A stretch of DNA of 64,000 nucleotides, from the NCBI GenBank assembly GCA_021432635.1, contig MU270099.1:4693-68692 (forward strand), written 5' to 3'. This DNA comes from Thozetella sp. PMI_491. Its lineage: Eukaryota; Ascomycota; Sordariomycetes; Chaetosphaeriales; Chaetosphaeriaceae. Position 1 is the stretch's first letter; the number at the start of each line of letters is the position of its first letter. The position numbers and the translations under genes were made by a program. The notes beneath the pieces were generated by a model. It worked only from the letters and a program-made list of their open reading frames with translations, was not told the origin of the DNA and did no database searches. Positions 34,139 through 45,949 of this stretch are shown piece after piece.

Positions 34139-35741
34139 ATGTCGGACAGCGAGAAGACTGACGCTATTGTGCCAGCTCCGGTCCGGAGCAGCGGTAGCAT
34201 AGATGCTGTGAAGATCGACAACGACGATGCTTTTGAAGTTTTTAAACGGCGCGAGGGAGCAGTTGACTTCCGCACCGTCGGTATGGCGTTCCCCTCTCTT
34301 CCATATAACTAGTACGGGCTGCTGACGGTCCTAACTCCAGGTTGGATCCATACCTCTGTGATTTTCCTCAAGGGTAAGATGCATTGCTAGTCCGCCGACA
34401 CAAGGAGGTGCAAGTTGACGCCGTGGTAGTCATTTTCGCCACTGGAGTCCTCACAATTCCCTCAGCCATGTACGTACTTGGCGCGTTGCCAGGTGCCATC
34501 AACGTGCTCGGTTGGCAGTTTCTCAACACCTATTGCGCCATCATTCAAGGCAACTTTCGCAACTCTCACGCTGGGTGTCACTCTATCGCGGACATGGCAG
34601 AGGTAGTTGGAGGATCTTGGCTCAAGGAGATCACGGGAGTTTTCTTCCTGTTGACGTACATTATCGTCTGTGCATCAGGAATTTTTGGCACTTCGGTGGC
34701 TCTCAATGCGCTGTCAAACCATGCCGTCTGCACGAACAACTTCATGCTGGTCGCCACCGCTATCGTCTTCCTCCTGTCCAGTGTTCGGAAGTTCGAGAAG
34801 ATTGCTTGGCTAACCTGGGCCGGCTTCCTATCCGTATACATTGCCGTTTTCATTGTCGTGTAAGTTGATGCTGTTTGGAATCCTCTGCTACAAGACATTT
34901 TCTCCAGCCCTTCAAGCTGGTGCTAACAGATCTGGCTACCTACAGAGTTGGTGTCACGACTCTTGACCGTCCCGCTGCGGCTCCCCAGACCGGCGACTAC
35001 GAGTTTGGCTACCACGTCATTGGAAATCCCACATTTATTAGCGGAATCACCTCGGTCGCTACCATCTTCTGCTCTGGTGCAGGTACTTCAGCGTTCCTGC
35101 CTGTCATCTCGGAGATGAGGAAGCCTAGAGATTACAACAAGGCCGTCTACCTTTGCATGGGCGTCGTCACTGCGTCTTACCTGACATTTTCCCTCGTGGT
35201 CTACCGGTACTGCGGCCAATGGGTGGCCTCTCCTTCTCTGGGAAGCGCGGGTCACGTGGTCAAGAAGATTGCGTACGGCGTGGGTATCACTGGGTTGGCT
35301 GTCAGCGGTATGCTCTACTGCCACACGGCGGCCAAGTACCTATTCGTGCGCATCTTACGGAACTCTGAGCACCTGCAAAAGAACTCACTCGTGCATTGGG
35401 CGACCTGGCTCGGATGCACCTTTAGCATGGCCATCATCTCCTTCCTGGTGGCATCGGGCATTCCTATCTACAACTATCTTCTCGCCCTCGCTGGTAGTCT
35501 GACCTTCGCGCCTCTCGCTTTGGGGCTCCCAGGCTATCTTTGGATCTACGATCATGGACACTACCGCAACGGCAAGACGTGGCAGGTTGTTGTCTACTGG
35601 CTAAACTGGCTCATGATTTTGCTTGCCGTCTTCTTGACCATTGGCGGAACGTATGGTGTTGTGCAGAACATCATCAACGCATATGCTGATGGCACTATCG
35701 GTGGTGCATTTTCTTGCGATGACAACAGCAATTCATCGTAA
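34139..35741 (+). CDS. AAAP-family amino-acid permease, MTR-like
   Basis: A plasma-membrane amino-acid:H+ symporter of about 470 residues. The start MSDSEKTDAIVPAP gives a charged cytosolic tail with EVFKRREGAVDFRTV. Introns then bring in GWIHTSVIFLK and VIFATGVLTIPSAMYVLGAL, the hallmark first helices of the neutral amino-acid permease family (Neurospora MTR type). Further spans include EITGVFFLLTYIIVCASGIF and TSVATIFCSGAGTSAFLPV, then the helix EMRKPRDYNKAVYLCMGVV. It ends GGAFSCDDNSNSS at 35741. About eleven hydrophobic spans are visible and the gene looks intact. Downstream of the deacetylase it completes a possible import-and-degrade set for a nitrogen compound. Confidence 0.85.
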
Positions 35742-36099
35742 GATAGCAGGGGAATAAGCCTGCACTGTCGCAATTGTGGAATTGATGCTTGGTGAGGTAT
35801 ATAATTTAAAGAGGTCAAAGTCCTAGCTCGCAACAGCTGCCAACTGAGAGAACTGTAGCTGAAGCTCCGGGAGGTATAAGAATCGAGGTAGCGTGGGTTA
35901 GACATGAGCTATCCTGAGAGAGTTAAAAAAAAAAAAAGGAATTTCCACACTAGATTGGCTGAAGAGAGCTTAGACTTAGCCCTCATTCCTCTCCGATTTC
36001 CACGTGTTCGGTTACCTCGAGAGCCTTCTCCTCAAGCATGTCGCGAGACTCATCCGCTCCGACGCGGTGCCTACCTCGCTGTCCTGATTTCCTCAACTC

Positions 36100-36310
36100 C
36101 ATACTGGACCCGATGAAGAGATCGCCCAGCTCTTCAAGAGTGTGCCCTCGTGTCTCGGGGAAGAAGAAGTAGGCACAGACTAGAAATTACGCCAATATGA
36201 CGACAAAGACGATGTATACCTCCATCCAATGGCTGCAACAGCGATTGGATTGGCCTTGCTGTTGAGTATAAGCGAGACGATGTTACACAGAATTCTCTGA
36301 GGAACACTAA
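36100..36310 (-). pseudogene. C-terminal relic of an MFS sugar transporter
   Basis: Minus-strand pieces read CNIVSLILNSKANPIAVAAIGW and, after a change of frame, YIVFVVILA, a stop, then FLVCAYFFFPETRGHTLEEL GDLFIG. This is the last helix and the PETRG(H/R)TLEE motif of hexose-transporter-family carriers. Upstream exons are absent and at least one in-frame stop is present, so only a fragment survives. A complete relative lies at 46-48 kb. Confidence 0.7.
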
Positions 36311-37392
36311 TGGGGAGGCCGTCAGTCGAATGCGACAAAACCCCTGCCGGATGCGGCAGATGCCAGAATCTGGAAATACGCTGACCGGGCTATGCAAATG
36401 ACCACCCCTCAACTCTAGAGAGCCATGAGGGGAAATTTGATAACATATTTAGAGCTGCAGGTATCGATAGGAGGGAAAGCGGGCATGTCAGGAGTTTCGT
36501 GCTGCTAAATCCAAGTGCAGCCCATCTCGTCCGCATTGCCGCCGTTGCCAGCTACGAGGCATCGCATGTCACTGCGGTTGACGAGTCCTAGAGTTGGATT
36601 GGCCATTGACGGTCCAGCAGCGGTGCCAGGCCTTCAGAGCATCTCGCCCTAGCCACAGGGATTAGCACATTAGAGAACGTCTTTCGCTAGATACTAGTAA
36701 TGTATCTTAGACACGGTTGGCATATTAGAGCCAAAATGCGTGCCTTTAAGTCTTGTATATACCTACACTCGTTCTAGCAGGACAGACAGCACATTGCGAG
36801 AGCTAAGCTTACAACTGTCATTGATTACAATTCGGGGTGACTGCTGGCGACTAGCCTATACATTATCAGCTTGCTACTATCGAATTTATAACCCATACAG
36901 CTACGGAACAGTGAAGCTATGCACATACAAGGAGAAACATACTCTTCCAAGGTCCTAGGTCCAAAGCGCCGCGTAATAAAGAGCAACCAAAATTTGATGG
37001 GGCTGAGCGCCTGGTGAACTTATTTTCGGTCTGACACTATAATTCCGCCAATCACCAGCTCGGCTCTCCTTGCAAGGATACGATGCACGTCCTAGACCAG
37101 CATAGCTCCAGCGGGAATACAACTGCTTGGAGACAAGCTGGGGATGCGGGGAAGTCTAGTGCGCACCCCGCCGAAAGACAGGGCTACGTGCTCCAGGGCC
37201 AGAGCAGCTCTGATTTGTGGATATTCTGATTTTCCCTTCCAGCTGCATTCTAGTCGCCTATTGGTCTTTTGCTGTTGTGGCGTTGGGCCATTCTACCGGA
37301 GCTCTAGAACATGCTTCGCAGATAGGTATAATAGTCCTGTAGTATATCGCAAACATTTCTGTGTCCGGCCACCTACATATTCTAAGCTGTTC
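36311..37392. other. Intergenic, upstream of pectinesterase
   Basis: No gene is seen. TATAAT at 37327-37332 lies about 60 bases before the pectinesterase start and may be its core promoter. Scattered short frames have no recognisable content. Confidence 0.4.
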
Positions 37393-38714
37393 ATGCTGCT
37401 CAGGATGCTAGCGCTCAAAGTCTTGGCCACACTGGCACTTGGGGTGCTCCCAGCCGCTGCCAGCATCGATCCCCAGGGTCCGGCAAAGACTTTTGCGCTG
37501 TGCCAGAGCAAGACATGCGACCCCCTCGTAGGCTGCCCAGATGGAACCATCTATGTCTCGCAGACCGATAAACGCGCTTCTTTCACCAAGATCCAGGACG
37601 CAATCCTCTCCATTCCCAATAATACCACCCCGTACTACATCCTGATTGGCCCCGGCACGTATACGGAGCAGCTGAATGTCACACGGCGCGGCCCGCTGTA
37701 CCTCTTGGGGCAGACCAATGCCCCGCATCGGGGTGCGTCGTATGCCGCGACGTACGACAATGGAACTGCGGCCAACGAGGTGCAAGTGGAGTGGAGCAGC
37801 GCCAACCACGACAACACCGGGCTCATCGAGGACAACTCGGCAACACAAGTGTTGACCGTCAGCCCTAACCTGAATGCAACCAGGACGGGCAGCGGACCGA
37901 CTGGCTGGCCTGTCCCAGCAGGTACACCTTTCGGCTGTACCGACTTCAGGGCGTACAATATCGACTTCCGCAACTTGAACGAGAACGCCCAGGTCTCCAA
38001 CGGTCCGGCGCTCGCTGTGGGTATTGGCTATGCAAACGCCGGTTTCTATTCGTGTGGTTTCTACAGCTACCAGGATACAGTAAGCACCCTTCGTGCTTAA
38101 TTTCTTAGTTCTTTGAAGCCACGGGAGGACTTACAGCTCTATGACAGGTCTTCATTGGAAAGTTGGGCAACGCCTACATGTACGACAGCATTGTGGCTGG
38201 CCAAACCGATTTCCTCTACGGCTTCGGCACTCTCTATATTGAGAAGTCCACATTAGCCCTCCGTGGCTGTGGTGGTGGCGTCGTGGCCTGGAAGGGTAGC
38301 AACACGACGTTCGAGAACAAGTACGGCGCCTACATTTCAGACAGCTACCTGGGCGCTGCGAACGCCAGCGTGGCCTCGTCGATTGCTGGCAAGTGTGCTT
38401 TGGGGCGGCCGTGGAACGCGCAGATTCGCTCCATCTTTATGGAGACCTACTTCGACTCTAGTATCCTCGCCGCCGGCTACGTGAAGTGGTCGACAACGGA
38501 TCCGCGCATCAACAACTACACCCTACAGGTTGTGTGGAACAACTATGGACCAGGGTATAACCTTGCTGCCGAGACGGCCGCTTACCCAATTACCCAAGTG
38601 CTGGATGACCAGAGCGTTCAGCCGTACCGCTACCCAGTCGACGTGTTTCTCACGCCTGATGGTGTGCCTGGGAACATTGACTGGATTGACCAGAGTGTGT
38701 TGGTCGGTCGTTGA
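37393..38714 (+). CDS. Pectin methylesterase (CE8), secreted
   Basis: A secreted enzyme that removes methyl esters from homogalacturonan, about 415 residues in two exons (intron 38080-38147, GT-AG). Either ATG 37393 or 37405 can start it, giving a signal peptide (MLALKVLATLALGVLPAAAS). CE8 landmarks in order are the early GPGTYTEQLNV, GPALAVGIG, the first catalytic Asp in YQDTVF (spanning the splice), the second in QTDFLYGFG, and the active-site Arg in LGRPW. Several N-glycosylation sequons are present. It ends QSVLVGR at 38714. It is intact and the first of a group of wall-degradation genes with DUF1996, GH54 and a sugar transporter. Confidence 0.92.
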
Positions 38715-39510
38715 GAAGGTACTGTTTGATATTAATTCAAGGATAAGTAGTTATAAGATATAACTCCCAACAAAGGCTGCAGTATAATTAATTCTGGGAA
38801 GTAGCTATTAGAAATTGTATGCTGGCAACATTGCCTGCTGTTTGACCGCGAATTGGTCCTAAATGCCTTATTCGCCGTATGATCTATTTCCACTTTTGAT
38901 ACTTGTAATATATGCTATCTAGGTAGTTGGTGGCTAACCATTTCTCTCCTTTTCTTTCCTTCTTTAACCTTGTAGAACCAGCACCGATTTGGCTGATTCT
39001 GCAAGCTGTAGTGTAAACTGCGACTTTGAGAATTCACTAAAGGGCGAGAAGAGACTCCTACTAAAGTAGACCGATAGTTCGGCTTTGAAGCGGAAACCTC
39101 TAGTCACGCCCGAAATGAGATGAACGTCACGCAGTAAGAAACTTATACCCATGCTGAGGACAACGTAGACTGCTTATCTAGCTGTTAAACCAGGGGCGAT
39201 CGACAATGCAAACTCCCCACAACACCCCACAACCCCCTTTCTTGGCATGCCGAACGAAAGCACTAGCCTACAGACGCCAATACCAAGACAATATTTTTGA
39301 AACAAAGTCGTTTTCGATTCAGCGAACTTTACCTTTCCTCAAGAGGACAGGTTTTGGCAAATGGACTACTATTTATAAGCAGCTCCAACAGGCAGCAAAT
39401 ATTTGACCTACTCACTCTACGCTCACTCCAAATTGTCCCAACACTCCCTTCTATCAGGGGTTACACACTCGTTTATCTACACCACATGCGGATTTCAGAT
39501 TCAATCCACG
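38715..39510. other. Intergenic with TATA box at 39374
   Basis: 3' flank of the pectinesterase and promoter of the DUF1996 gene. TTTATAAG at about 39373-39380 sits 131 bases before the ATG at 39511. No gene is seen. Confidence 0.45.
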
Positions 39511-40635
39511 ATGCGTTCCTTTCTTTTCGCCCTCATGGGGGCCGCCGCAGTAGATGCTTACACGGTAGTGGCTATGAAATCATTTGTGTGTCTCCCTCGT
39601 CGCCTCCTACCATGCTTGTTTACATGTACTAACAAATTTTTCATAGATGTACAAGAACATCGATCCTGTTGTGCTCCCGGGGACCTATAAATCACACATG
39701 CACACTTTTATGGGCTCAGACAAAGTTACGAAGGACACATCCACTTCGGCTGAGGTAAATCGCCCCAGAGCAACGCGGTAAGAACAGTAGAGACTAAAGA
39801 GCAACGGTATAGCTTCGAGAAGGTTGCACCACCGCCGAAAATCCAAATGATCTCTCGGTATACTGTAAGTATCTGCTAGCTAACCAACAGCAGTCCCCGA
39901 TAGCTTCAAACCTCAGCTGATGAGCTCATAGGGGTTCCCACCCTCTATTACACGGGTGGATCTGAGTACCAGCCAATAGCACCAATGCGCTTCAGCGCCT
40001 ATTATGAAAATATTGGAGACGCCGAGATGGCTATCCCGGAAAATTACATGCTTGTGGTTGGTAACTCGTCGGGTACTACTCAAGCAGATGTAGATGCGAC
40101 AGCCTCTGGTGCACAATGGTTCTGCGAAGGCGACGACGCCCCGGCAGACAAGGAGGCTGCCGCTTTTCCGACGACCACATGCTCTACACACTTGCAGCAT
40201 CTGCTCTACTTCCACGACTGTATCAACCCAGACGACGTCACGGAGCACTCATATTCGGGCCGAGCCAACGCCGCCAATGCCAACCGGTGCCCCACCGGTC
40301 ACAAGCGAATTCCCCAGCTGCGCTTCTCAATTCGATACGACCTCCGCAAGGTCATATCGGCAGGATGGAGCGGCCAGCCGCCTCTAGCACTTGCATCTGG
40401 GAACTCATTCTCGGCCCATGGCGATTTTATCAACGGCTGGGACACCGATGCACTGGAGAACATGCTGTTGGCAAGTGAAAAGAGAGAGTATGCTTATGTG
40501 AATGGCTCGCGTTCGGCGGCCAGTTGTACGCCAACCGATGCGGACCCCGGCAATGGTACAAGCGACTACGAGACATCGTTGACCATGATGCCATCGAATC
40601 TCAGAAGAGCAATTGTAAAAGCATTTCGCGCATGA
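39511..40635 (+). CDS. Secreted DUF1996-domain protein
   Basis: Four exons. Exon 1 encodes a signal peptide (MRSFLFALMGAAAVDAYTVV). Introns after MKSF, SAE and SVY then bring together MYKNIDPVVLPGTYKSHMHT, LREGCTTAENPNDLSVY and WVPTLYYTGGSEYQPIAPMR. This is the DUF1996 pattern: Asp-Pro-Val near the start, SxHxHxFxG, Cys pair region, SxYWxPxLY. The C-half has HCIxPDD-like HDCINPDD and the NRCPTGHKRIPQLRFSIRYD stretch. The domain is common in fungal secreted proteins, sometimes with WSC domains; none is present here. The function is not known. Its place between two plant-wall enzymes suggests secretion under similar conditions. Confidence 0.85.
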
Positions 40636-43063
40636 ACTTTGGGGACACGATAGGAGTACCATTTTCAGGTCAGGAACGGGAGTCCGTTTAGCCTTCAGGT
40701 ATCCCTTCATGTATATATAACTTTAAGTTCTATTCCTGGAGTTTCTTTTCTTGGCACACTCATCTGTATAAACTGCACTGTGTCTCTGGCATTATTAATC
40801 CCCGTAAAATCCCGTCGATCTTAGGGTGCTCGGGTAGTGTCTAGTGCTCCACAGGTAGTCGATACCCATAGAAGCACCAGTTGATCCCCATTTGTCCACG
40901 AAACTTCGTGAATGTTGTTTTAATTATTTGGTCAGGCATTGCTCGGCGAGGGAAATGCCTGCAGGGCAGTGCTCCTGCCGACTTTTGGCCTCCCCACCTT
41001 CGAGCGAGATGGATTTCGCGTAAATCGATCTTCTTCTTATCGCCCATCGTTCTCGACGCACAAGAACATACGTTCCGTGGCAGGCTTGAACCTCGCCGCA
41101 GCTAAGGAGATGCCCAGTCCTTCCATTTAACACAGCCAACGACTAGGTTAAAGGTTATTATGCTTTACCAAAGTCTGAGCTGTGTTGTTTACCTGCCGTA
41201 TCTAGGCGTCACATCAGCAATCATTCACTATTGCCGCAGAACATGTCCCTAGGAGTCTAGAGTCCCTCCAAGTCCTAATTCTGCTCTTATTAGCGCAAAC
41301 ATGGGGGATAAGGGTAGGAGACACGTAAACCCCATCAAGAATGATGAAAAACGCACTGATCACTTGAGATGTGGCAAGCACCCAGCAAAGTTTCCAGACA
41401 TAGGTATGTGCAGGGCGCTATTGCGCATTGTTATCGGAACCATTGGGAGATACCATATTAGCCAGAGCGGCGGGCCCATCTTCTATATTCCGGGTACGGT
41501 CCCCGTTGCTGGTCGCGGAACCGGACCAGACTTTTGGTCGCTTCGCAGAGCGGCCACCAGCCGTATTCTGTTCCAAAGCCCCTGGCCTTGCTTCCAGGTC
41601 GGCTCCAGAACACACCGTCTCGGTATGAGGTACTGCTCCCCATTGGCTTGGTAGTTCCTACATGCCCTTGGCATGTCGTCTCAGCGGAGTTGTATGCGAT
41701 CGGTGATCAGCAATAGTAGAGCGAAATTGCGGCCGAGGCAACGGGGCTCACCTTTTTTTGCCTGCCCGAGTCACACTGCACATATTTTCGTAGGCACTTC
41801 TTGCCGTTCCCCTGCTGGAATACTTACCGCTCTGAGCTGACGCTGCTTTGGCCGGGCTGCTGGGCTTCCGGTCCCCAAGGAAGGGATTGTCAATAGCTGT
41901 CCCGAACGCTCTACGGCTCGCTGCTTCTGGGACGCAAGAGTCCTTTGATGGGAAAGGTCATCGTTAGTCTCAGAGACCGAGGCCGATAAGGTGCTCATCC
42001 GCGCCTCCTGCAGCCGAGGTTCTCTGGATGCTCCGCTCGGCTGTGCGGACTTGAGGTTAAGATGGAGAAGTCGCGTCTCATGTGAAGTAACCCTCAGCAC
42101 GAGCCAAGCCAGGGCGTGCGAAGTCTTCCCCACAGCGCCCCCAAACCCCGCACCCGCCGCTCGGAGCTGTGAGCGGGATGGAAGTGTGGGGATTGCGTAG
42201 GCGCTAACCAAAGCTTGAGGCAGTTCCGTGTAATTTGTAGGTACTGACCGAATCACGAGCTTGGGGTCTCGACCGTGCTCTTCGGCAGGGATCGAAGTGC
42301 CGTTGCATGGTACATACGCTCTCCCCGGTATATAGATCCATGTAGCAAGCATACTATGTAAAACAGTACTCCTTCAAATGGGCCAAATTCCTCTAAACAC
42401 GAACTAACGTGATAGCCTGCCGCGTAACCCCTGGCATTAACTTGCCAACATGCTTAGATGTCGCTTTCAACATCCAGTTCGGTGGGTACGCTTTGTCATC
42501 CTGTATCAATTAGTCCTAGTCCTCCGCTTGCACATGTCGCCGACTGCCAAAGTCCTGAAGTGCAGTTGCGCGAGGCCATTAAGGGCGTGCTAAAGAGATG
42601 CTGATGCACGCCAATGCAACAATCTGCCGTCAAGCTTTGCGAACGAAACTCTTGAGGAGCCTATAGGTGCGGATCTCGTTCATGATGTCGTCTAGTAATA
42701 AACCAGGCTCGTACATGTTGTTACAAGGAGTATCGGCCTAGGTCGTGGCCAGCATCCCGGCGAATCACAGGAAAATGAACATCAAATACTCGCCAGGTCC
42801 CATCGTAGATGAGTGTCCTTTTCCACGAATACTATGAGATCCGGGGAGCGGCACAATTCTAGGGCTTCCGCCCGTCATACATGGAGTCAGTATGTAGGCC
42901 CGCACGATGTTCCGAGGTCCACCTCGTCGACGACATCTGCACTGCACTCAAGCCTGTCCGATGGCAATATCCCGGATTTCGGTCACAGATACAACCCATC
43001 TGCAGCTACTATATCCGGCGGTTTACTATAGAGCTAATCATTAATATCGGCTGGCATTGCCCT

Positions 43064-43094
43064 GATTGGTGCGCATGACCCGATTGGTGCGCAT
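43064..43094. repeat. Direct repeat, 13 bases twice, period 18
   Basis: GATTGGTGCGCAT occurs at 43064-43076 and again at 43082-43094. Confidence 0.8.
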
Positions 43095-43161
43095 ACTCCC
43101 TCTCCGCATCTGGGGTAGACGTCCTCACGGATATCCACCACGAATGGAACGGGACGCTTTG

Positions 43162-43185
43162 TTCCACCTCTTATTCCACCTCTTA
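43162..43185. repeat. Direct repeat, 12 bases twice
   Basis: TTCCACCTCTTA is exactly duplicated back to back, a recent slippage product. Confidence 0.8.
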
Positions 43186-43418
43186 TGCCCACGGGGAGTA
43201 ACCCAACGCGTCACCGGCCCCTGGTTATGCAACGCTGGAGGGTGACAGCACGCCTTCGACGGGGATACCGGGACCGCTCAAGTGTACCCCGCATAATGGC
43301 ACATGGCAATAACAAACACCGCATGCTCTAGTTCCATTGGAGGAAATTCGCGGCACTTTTAGTAACGTTAGTTATCCTTAATAGAACCCGTATATCTTAG
43401 CACTGTGAATAAAGAGGA

Positions 43419-43424
43419 TATAAA
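43419..43424 (+). promoter_or_regulatory. TATA box of arabinofuranosidase gene
   Basis: TATAAA lies 139 bases upstream of the ATG at 43563. Confidence 0.5.
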
Positions 43425-43562
43425 GTTAGGACGGGCACCGCGCCGCTGGGTGCCCTACGATTCGCCGCTCTTTATCGATAGTAGTTCATACTTCTCATCG
43501 GTGACCTAGAATCAGTCACAGGCGTGCCCGTCCCGCTGTTCCTCCCTCGACAGATAGCAGAC

Positions 43563-45083
43563 ATGTTTTCGCAACTAAGCCCCGCACGAGCCCACGCGCT
43601 TTTCCTAGGCCTCCTTGCTACGGGCTCGCTTGTCGTCGCCGGGCCTTGCGACATCTACTCCTCCGGCGGCACGCCCTGCGTCGCTGCGCACAGTACCACT
43701 CGCGCGCTCTACAGCGCCTACTCTGGTGCGCTTTACCAGGTCAAGCGCGGCTCCGATAGCGCTACAACTACCATCTCGCCACTTTCGGCGGGTGGTGTTG
43801 CCAATGCTGCCGCTCAAGACACCTTCTGCGCCGGTACCACCTGCCTAATTACGATTATCTACGACCAGTCCGGCCGTGGGAATCATCTCACCCAGGCTCC
43901 ACCTGGTGGCTTCAGCGGCCCGGAATCCAATGGCTACGACAACCTGGCTAGCGCTATCGGCGCACCAGTTACACTAAACGGCCAGAAGGCATACGGCGTT
44001 TTCATCTCGCCTGGTACCGGCTACCGTAACAACGCGGCCAGCGGTATAGCTACAGGTGACGCGGCCGAGGGTATGTATGCGGTCCTGGACGGGACTCACT
44101 ACAACGGCGGGTGCTGCTTCGACTACGGCAACGCCGAGGTCAGTAGCCGCGATACGGGAAACGGGCACATGGAGGCCATCTACTTCGGAGACAACAACGT
44201 GTGGGGCACTGGCTCAGGTAGTGGTCCTTGGATCATGGCTGATCTTGAGAACGGCCTGTTCTCCGGATCTAGCTCCAGTAACAACGCTGGCGACCCGTCC
44301 GTCTCCTCCCGGTTCCTCACTGCTATTATCAAGGGGGGGCCGAACCAATGGGCCATTCGCGGTGCCAACGCTGCGTCGGGTTCGCTCTCCACGTACTACA
44401 GCGGAGCGCGCCCCAGCGCGTCTGGGTACAACCCAATGAGCAAAGAGGGGGCCATCATTCTTGGTATCGGCGGCGACAACAGTGTCGGTGCTCAGGGCAC
44501 GTTTTACGAGGGCGTTATGACCTCTGGGTATCCCTCGGACGCTACCGAAGCCTCGGTACAGGCTAACATCGTTGCTGCTAAATACGCCACTACATCATTG
44601 ACCAGCGGCACGGCTCTCACTGTCGGCTCCTCAATCTCTCTCAGGGCCACCACCGCTTGCTGCACGACGCGCTATCTTGCACACACTGGCGCTACTGTCA
44701 ACACCCAAGTCGTCTCATCTTCGAGTGATACCACTCTCAAGCAGCAGGCCAGCTGGACCGTCCGCACCGGCCTCGGAAACAGTGCCTGCTTTTCGTTTGA
44801 GTCTATCGACACCCCGGGAAGCTACCTCCGACACTATAACTTCGTTCTGCAGCTCAACGCCAACGACGGCACCAAGCAGTTCCATGAAGATGCTACCTTC
44901 TGCCCCCAGAGCGGTCTGAACGGACAGGGCAGCTCGTTCCGAGTCTGGAACTACCCCACTCGCTATTTCCGTCACTACAACAACGTGCTCTACGCCGCGA
45001 GCAACGGCGGTGTTCACACGTTCGACGCTGCTTCGTCGTTCAACGACGATGTTAGCTGGGTGGTCAGCTCTGGCTTCGCATAA
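43563..45083 (+). CDS. abfB: Alpha-L-arabinofuranosidase B, GH54 plus CBM42
   Basis: A secreted exo-enzyme that releases arabinose from arabinoxylan and arabinan side chains. It is a single exon of 506 residues. The start at 43563 gives MFSQLSPARAHALFLGLLAT and a signal peptide ending before GPCDIYSSGGTPCVAAHSTT, where the mature Aspergillus AbfB begins. The GH54 domain has TCLITIIYDQSGRGNHLTQA, the nucleophile Glu in GHMEAIYFG and the acid/base Asp in LGIGGDNSVG. The C-terminal arabinose-binding CBM42 beta-trefoil shows its three lobes with SLRATTACCTTRYLAH, SFESIDTPGSYLRHYNF and WNYPTRYFRHYNNVLY. One oddity: the first CBM lobe has ACC where Aspergillus AbfB usually has PGY. It is intact, and neighbours a divergent-lying MFS sugar transporter. 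Confidence 0.95.
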   Translation: MFSQLSPARAHALFLGLLATGSLVVAGPCDIYSSGGTPCVAAHSTTRALYSAYSGALYQVKRGSDSATTTISPLSAGGVANAAAQDTFCAGTTCLITIIYDQSGRGNHLTQAPPGGFSGPESNGYDNLASAIGAPVTLNGQKAYGVFISPGTGYRNNAASGIATGDAAEGMYAVLDGTHYNGGCCFDYGNAEVSSRDTGNGHMEAIYFGDNNVWGTGSGSGPWIMADLENGLFSGSSSSNNAGDPSVSSRFLTAIIKGGPNQWAIRGANAASGSLSTYYSGARPSASGYNPMSKEGAIILGIGGDNSVGAQGTFYEGVMTSGYPSDATEASVQANIVAAKYATTSLTSGTALTVGSSISLRATTACCTTRYLAHTGATVNTQVVSSSSDTTLKQQASWTVRTGLGNSACFSFESIDTPGSYLRHYNFVLQLNANDGTKQFHEDATFCPQSGLNGQGSSFRVWNYPTRYFRHYNNVLYAASNGGVHTFDAASSFNDDVSWVVSSGFA

Positions 45084-45949
45084 ATGTTCGGCCAGCAGCT
45101 AGCTACCATGTGGAATGAAACTATGCCTCGTCCTTCGTTTCGATTCGCCATCAGTACAGCGATTCCGGCGTAGCTAACAATTAGCCAGGGCGATTGGACT
45201 TCTGGGTTACCTCCCGTTAGTAAATGCGCCCCTTGGGGTCCCCGAGTCTTTTAACCTGTAAGGCAGCCGTGTATATGTATAAGATAGCAGTCGCCTTCCC
45301 TGGCTAGGATGTTGCTGCGATGACTCGACTACATGTATTTAACCGCTATGGTTGATTTTTAAAAGCTTTTGCTTTTTGCAGGGAGATGTAGTTGTAAATA
45401 GTGACTAAGGTACATAAAGAAGAACCCTTACAATGCCTCCAGCCTACAGGATCGCCGGTACTTCTATCTCCGCAAATACCTGTCGGTACTAACATGACTG
45501 GGTCAGCATGCAGGCCAAGAAACGCCCTGCCGATCAACATCTGCAGCAGGGGTCAGGCTCTTTGGCGGGGCACACCAACTTGGGTAGGTCAGTCAGGCCA
45601 GCTCTTTGGTCGAGCTAAGCGAGCCTCTGCGGCTTTGCGTATCTGGGTGGCTGTGAAGCTGTCAAATACGTCATATCTGTGAGCAACACCTGTTCATAAG
45701 ATCCTAGTCTGTAATCTTTCCCCAACATAGTATATCAGCTGACCATTCATTGGCAGAATCGCTGTACTGTTTGTCCTTATGCCATCACCAGAGTACCACT
45801 AATGCTTTGAACATGAGCCAGCTCCCAAGCTTACATCTAATGTACTGACAACACTAGGCCTAGTCTAGCTGCAGTTCACAAGACGCCTAAAAGATACAGA
45901 ACTTGCCAGTGATGACATTCTGCCGGCTCTGTGTGACTGCACAATTTCT
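45084..45949. other. Intergenic between convergent genes
   Basis: 3' flanks of the arabinofuranosidase and the sugar transporter. No gene is seen. Confidence 0.5.

Larger units (their letters stand above)
40636..43562. other. Long gene-poor stretch before arabinofuranosidase
   Basis: Nearly 3 kb without a recognisable gene. The longest frame is 193 codons on the minus strand (41771-42352), Ser/Arg-rich, with no family features and probably chance. A short piece at 42880-43030 reads CTALKPVRWQYPGFRSQIQP and could be a remnant. Two small exact direct repeats lie at 43064-43094 and 43162-43185. CTGGGG at 43110-43115 matches the core of a CreA (carbon repression) site, and TATAAA at 43419-43424 is a likely core promoter for the next gene. 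Confidence 0.4.

Noticed and set aside
22897-35741. Treating the amidase group as a known named cluster (e.g. amd or allantoin genes)
   Set aside because: Gene content differs from those systems as I know them; no uricase, allantoicase or urease is present.
41771-42352. 193-codon minus-strand open frame
   Set aside because: Ser/Arg/Gln-rich without motif, hydrophobic core or signal; kept only as a note in the intergenic entry.
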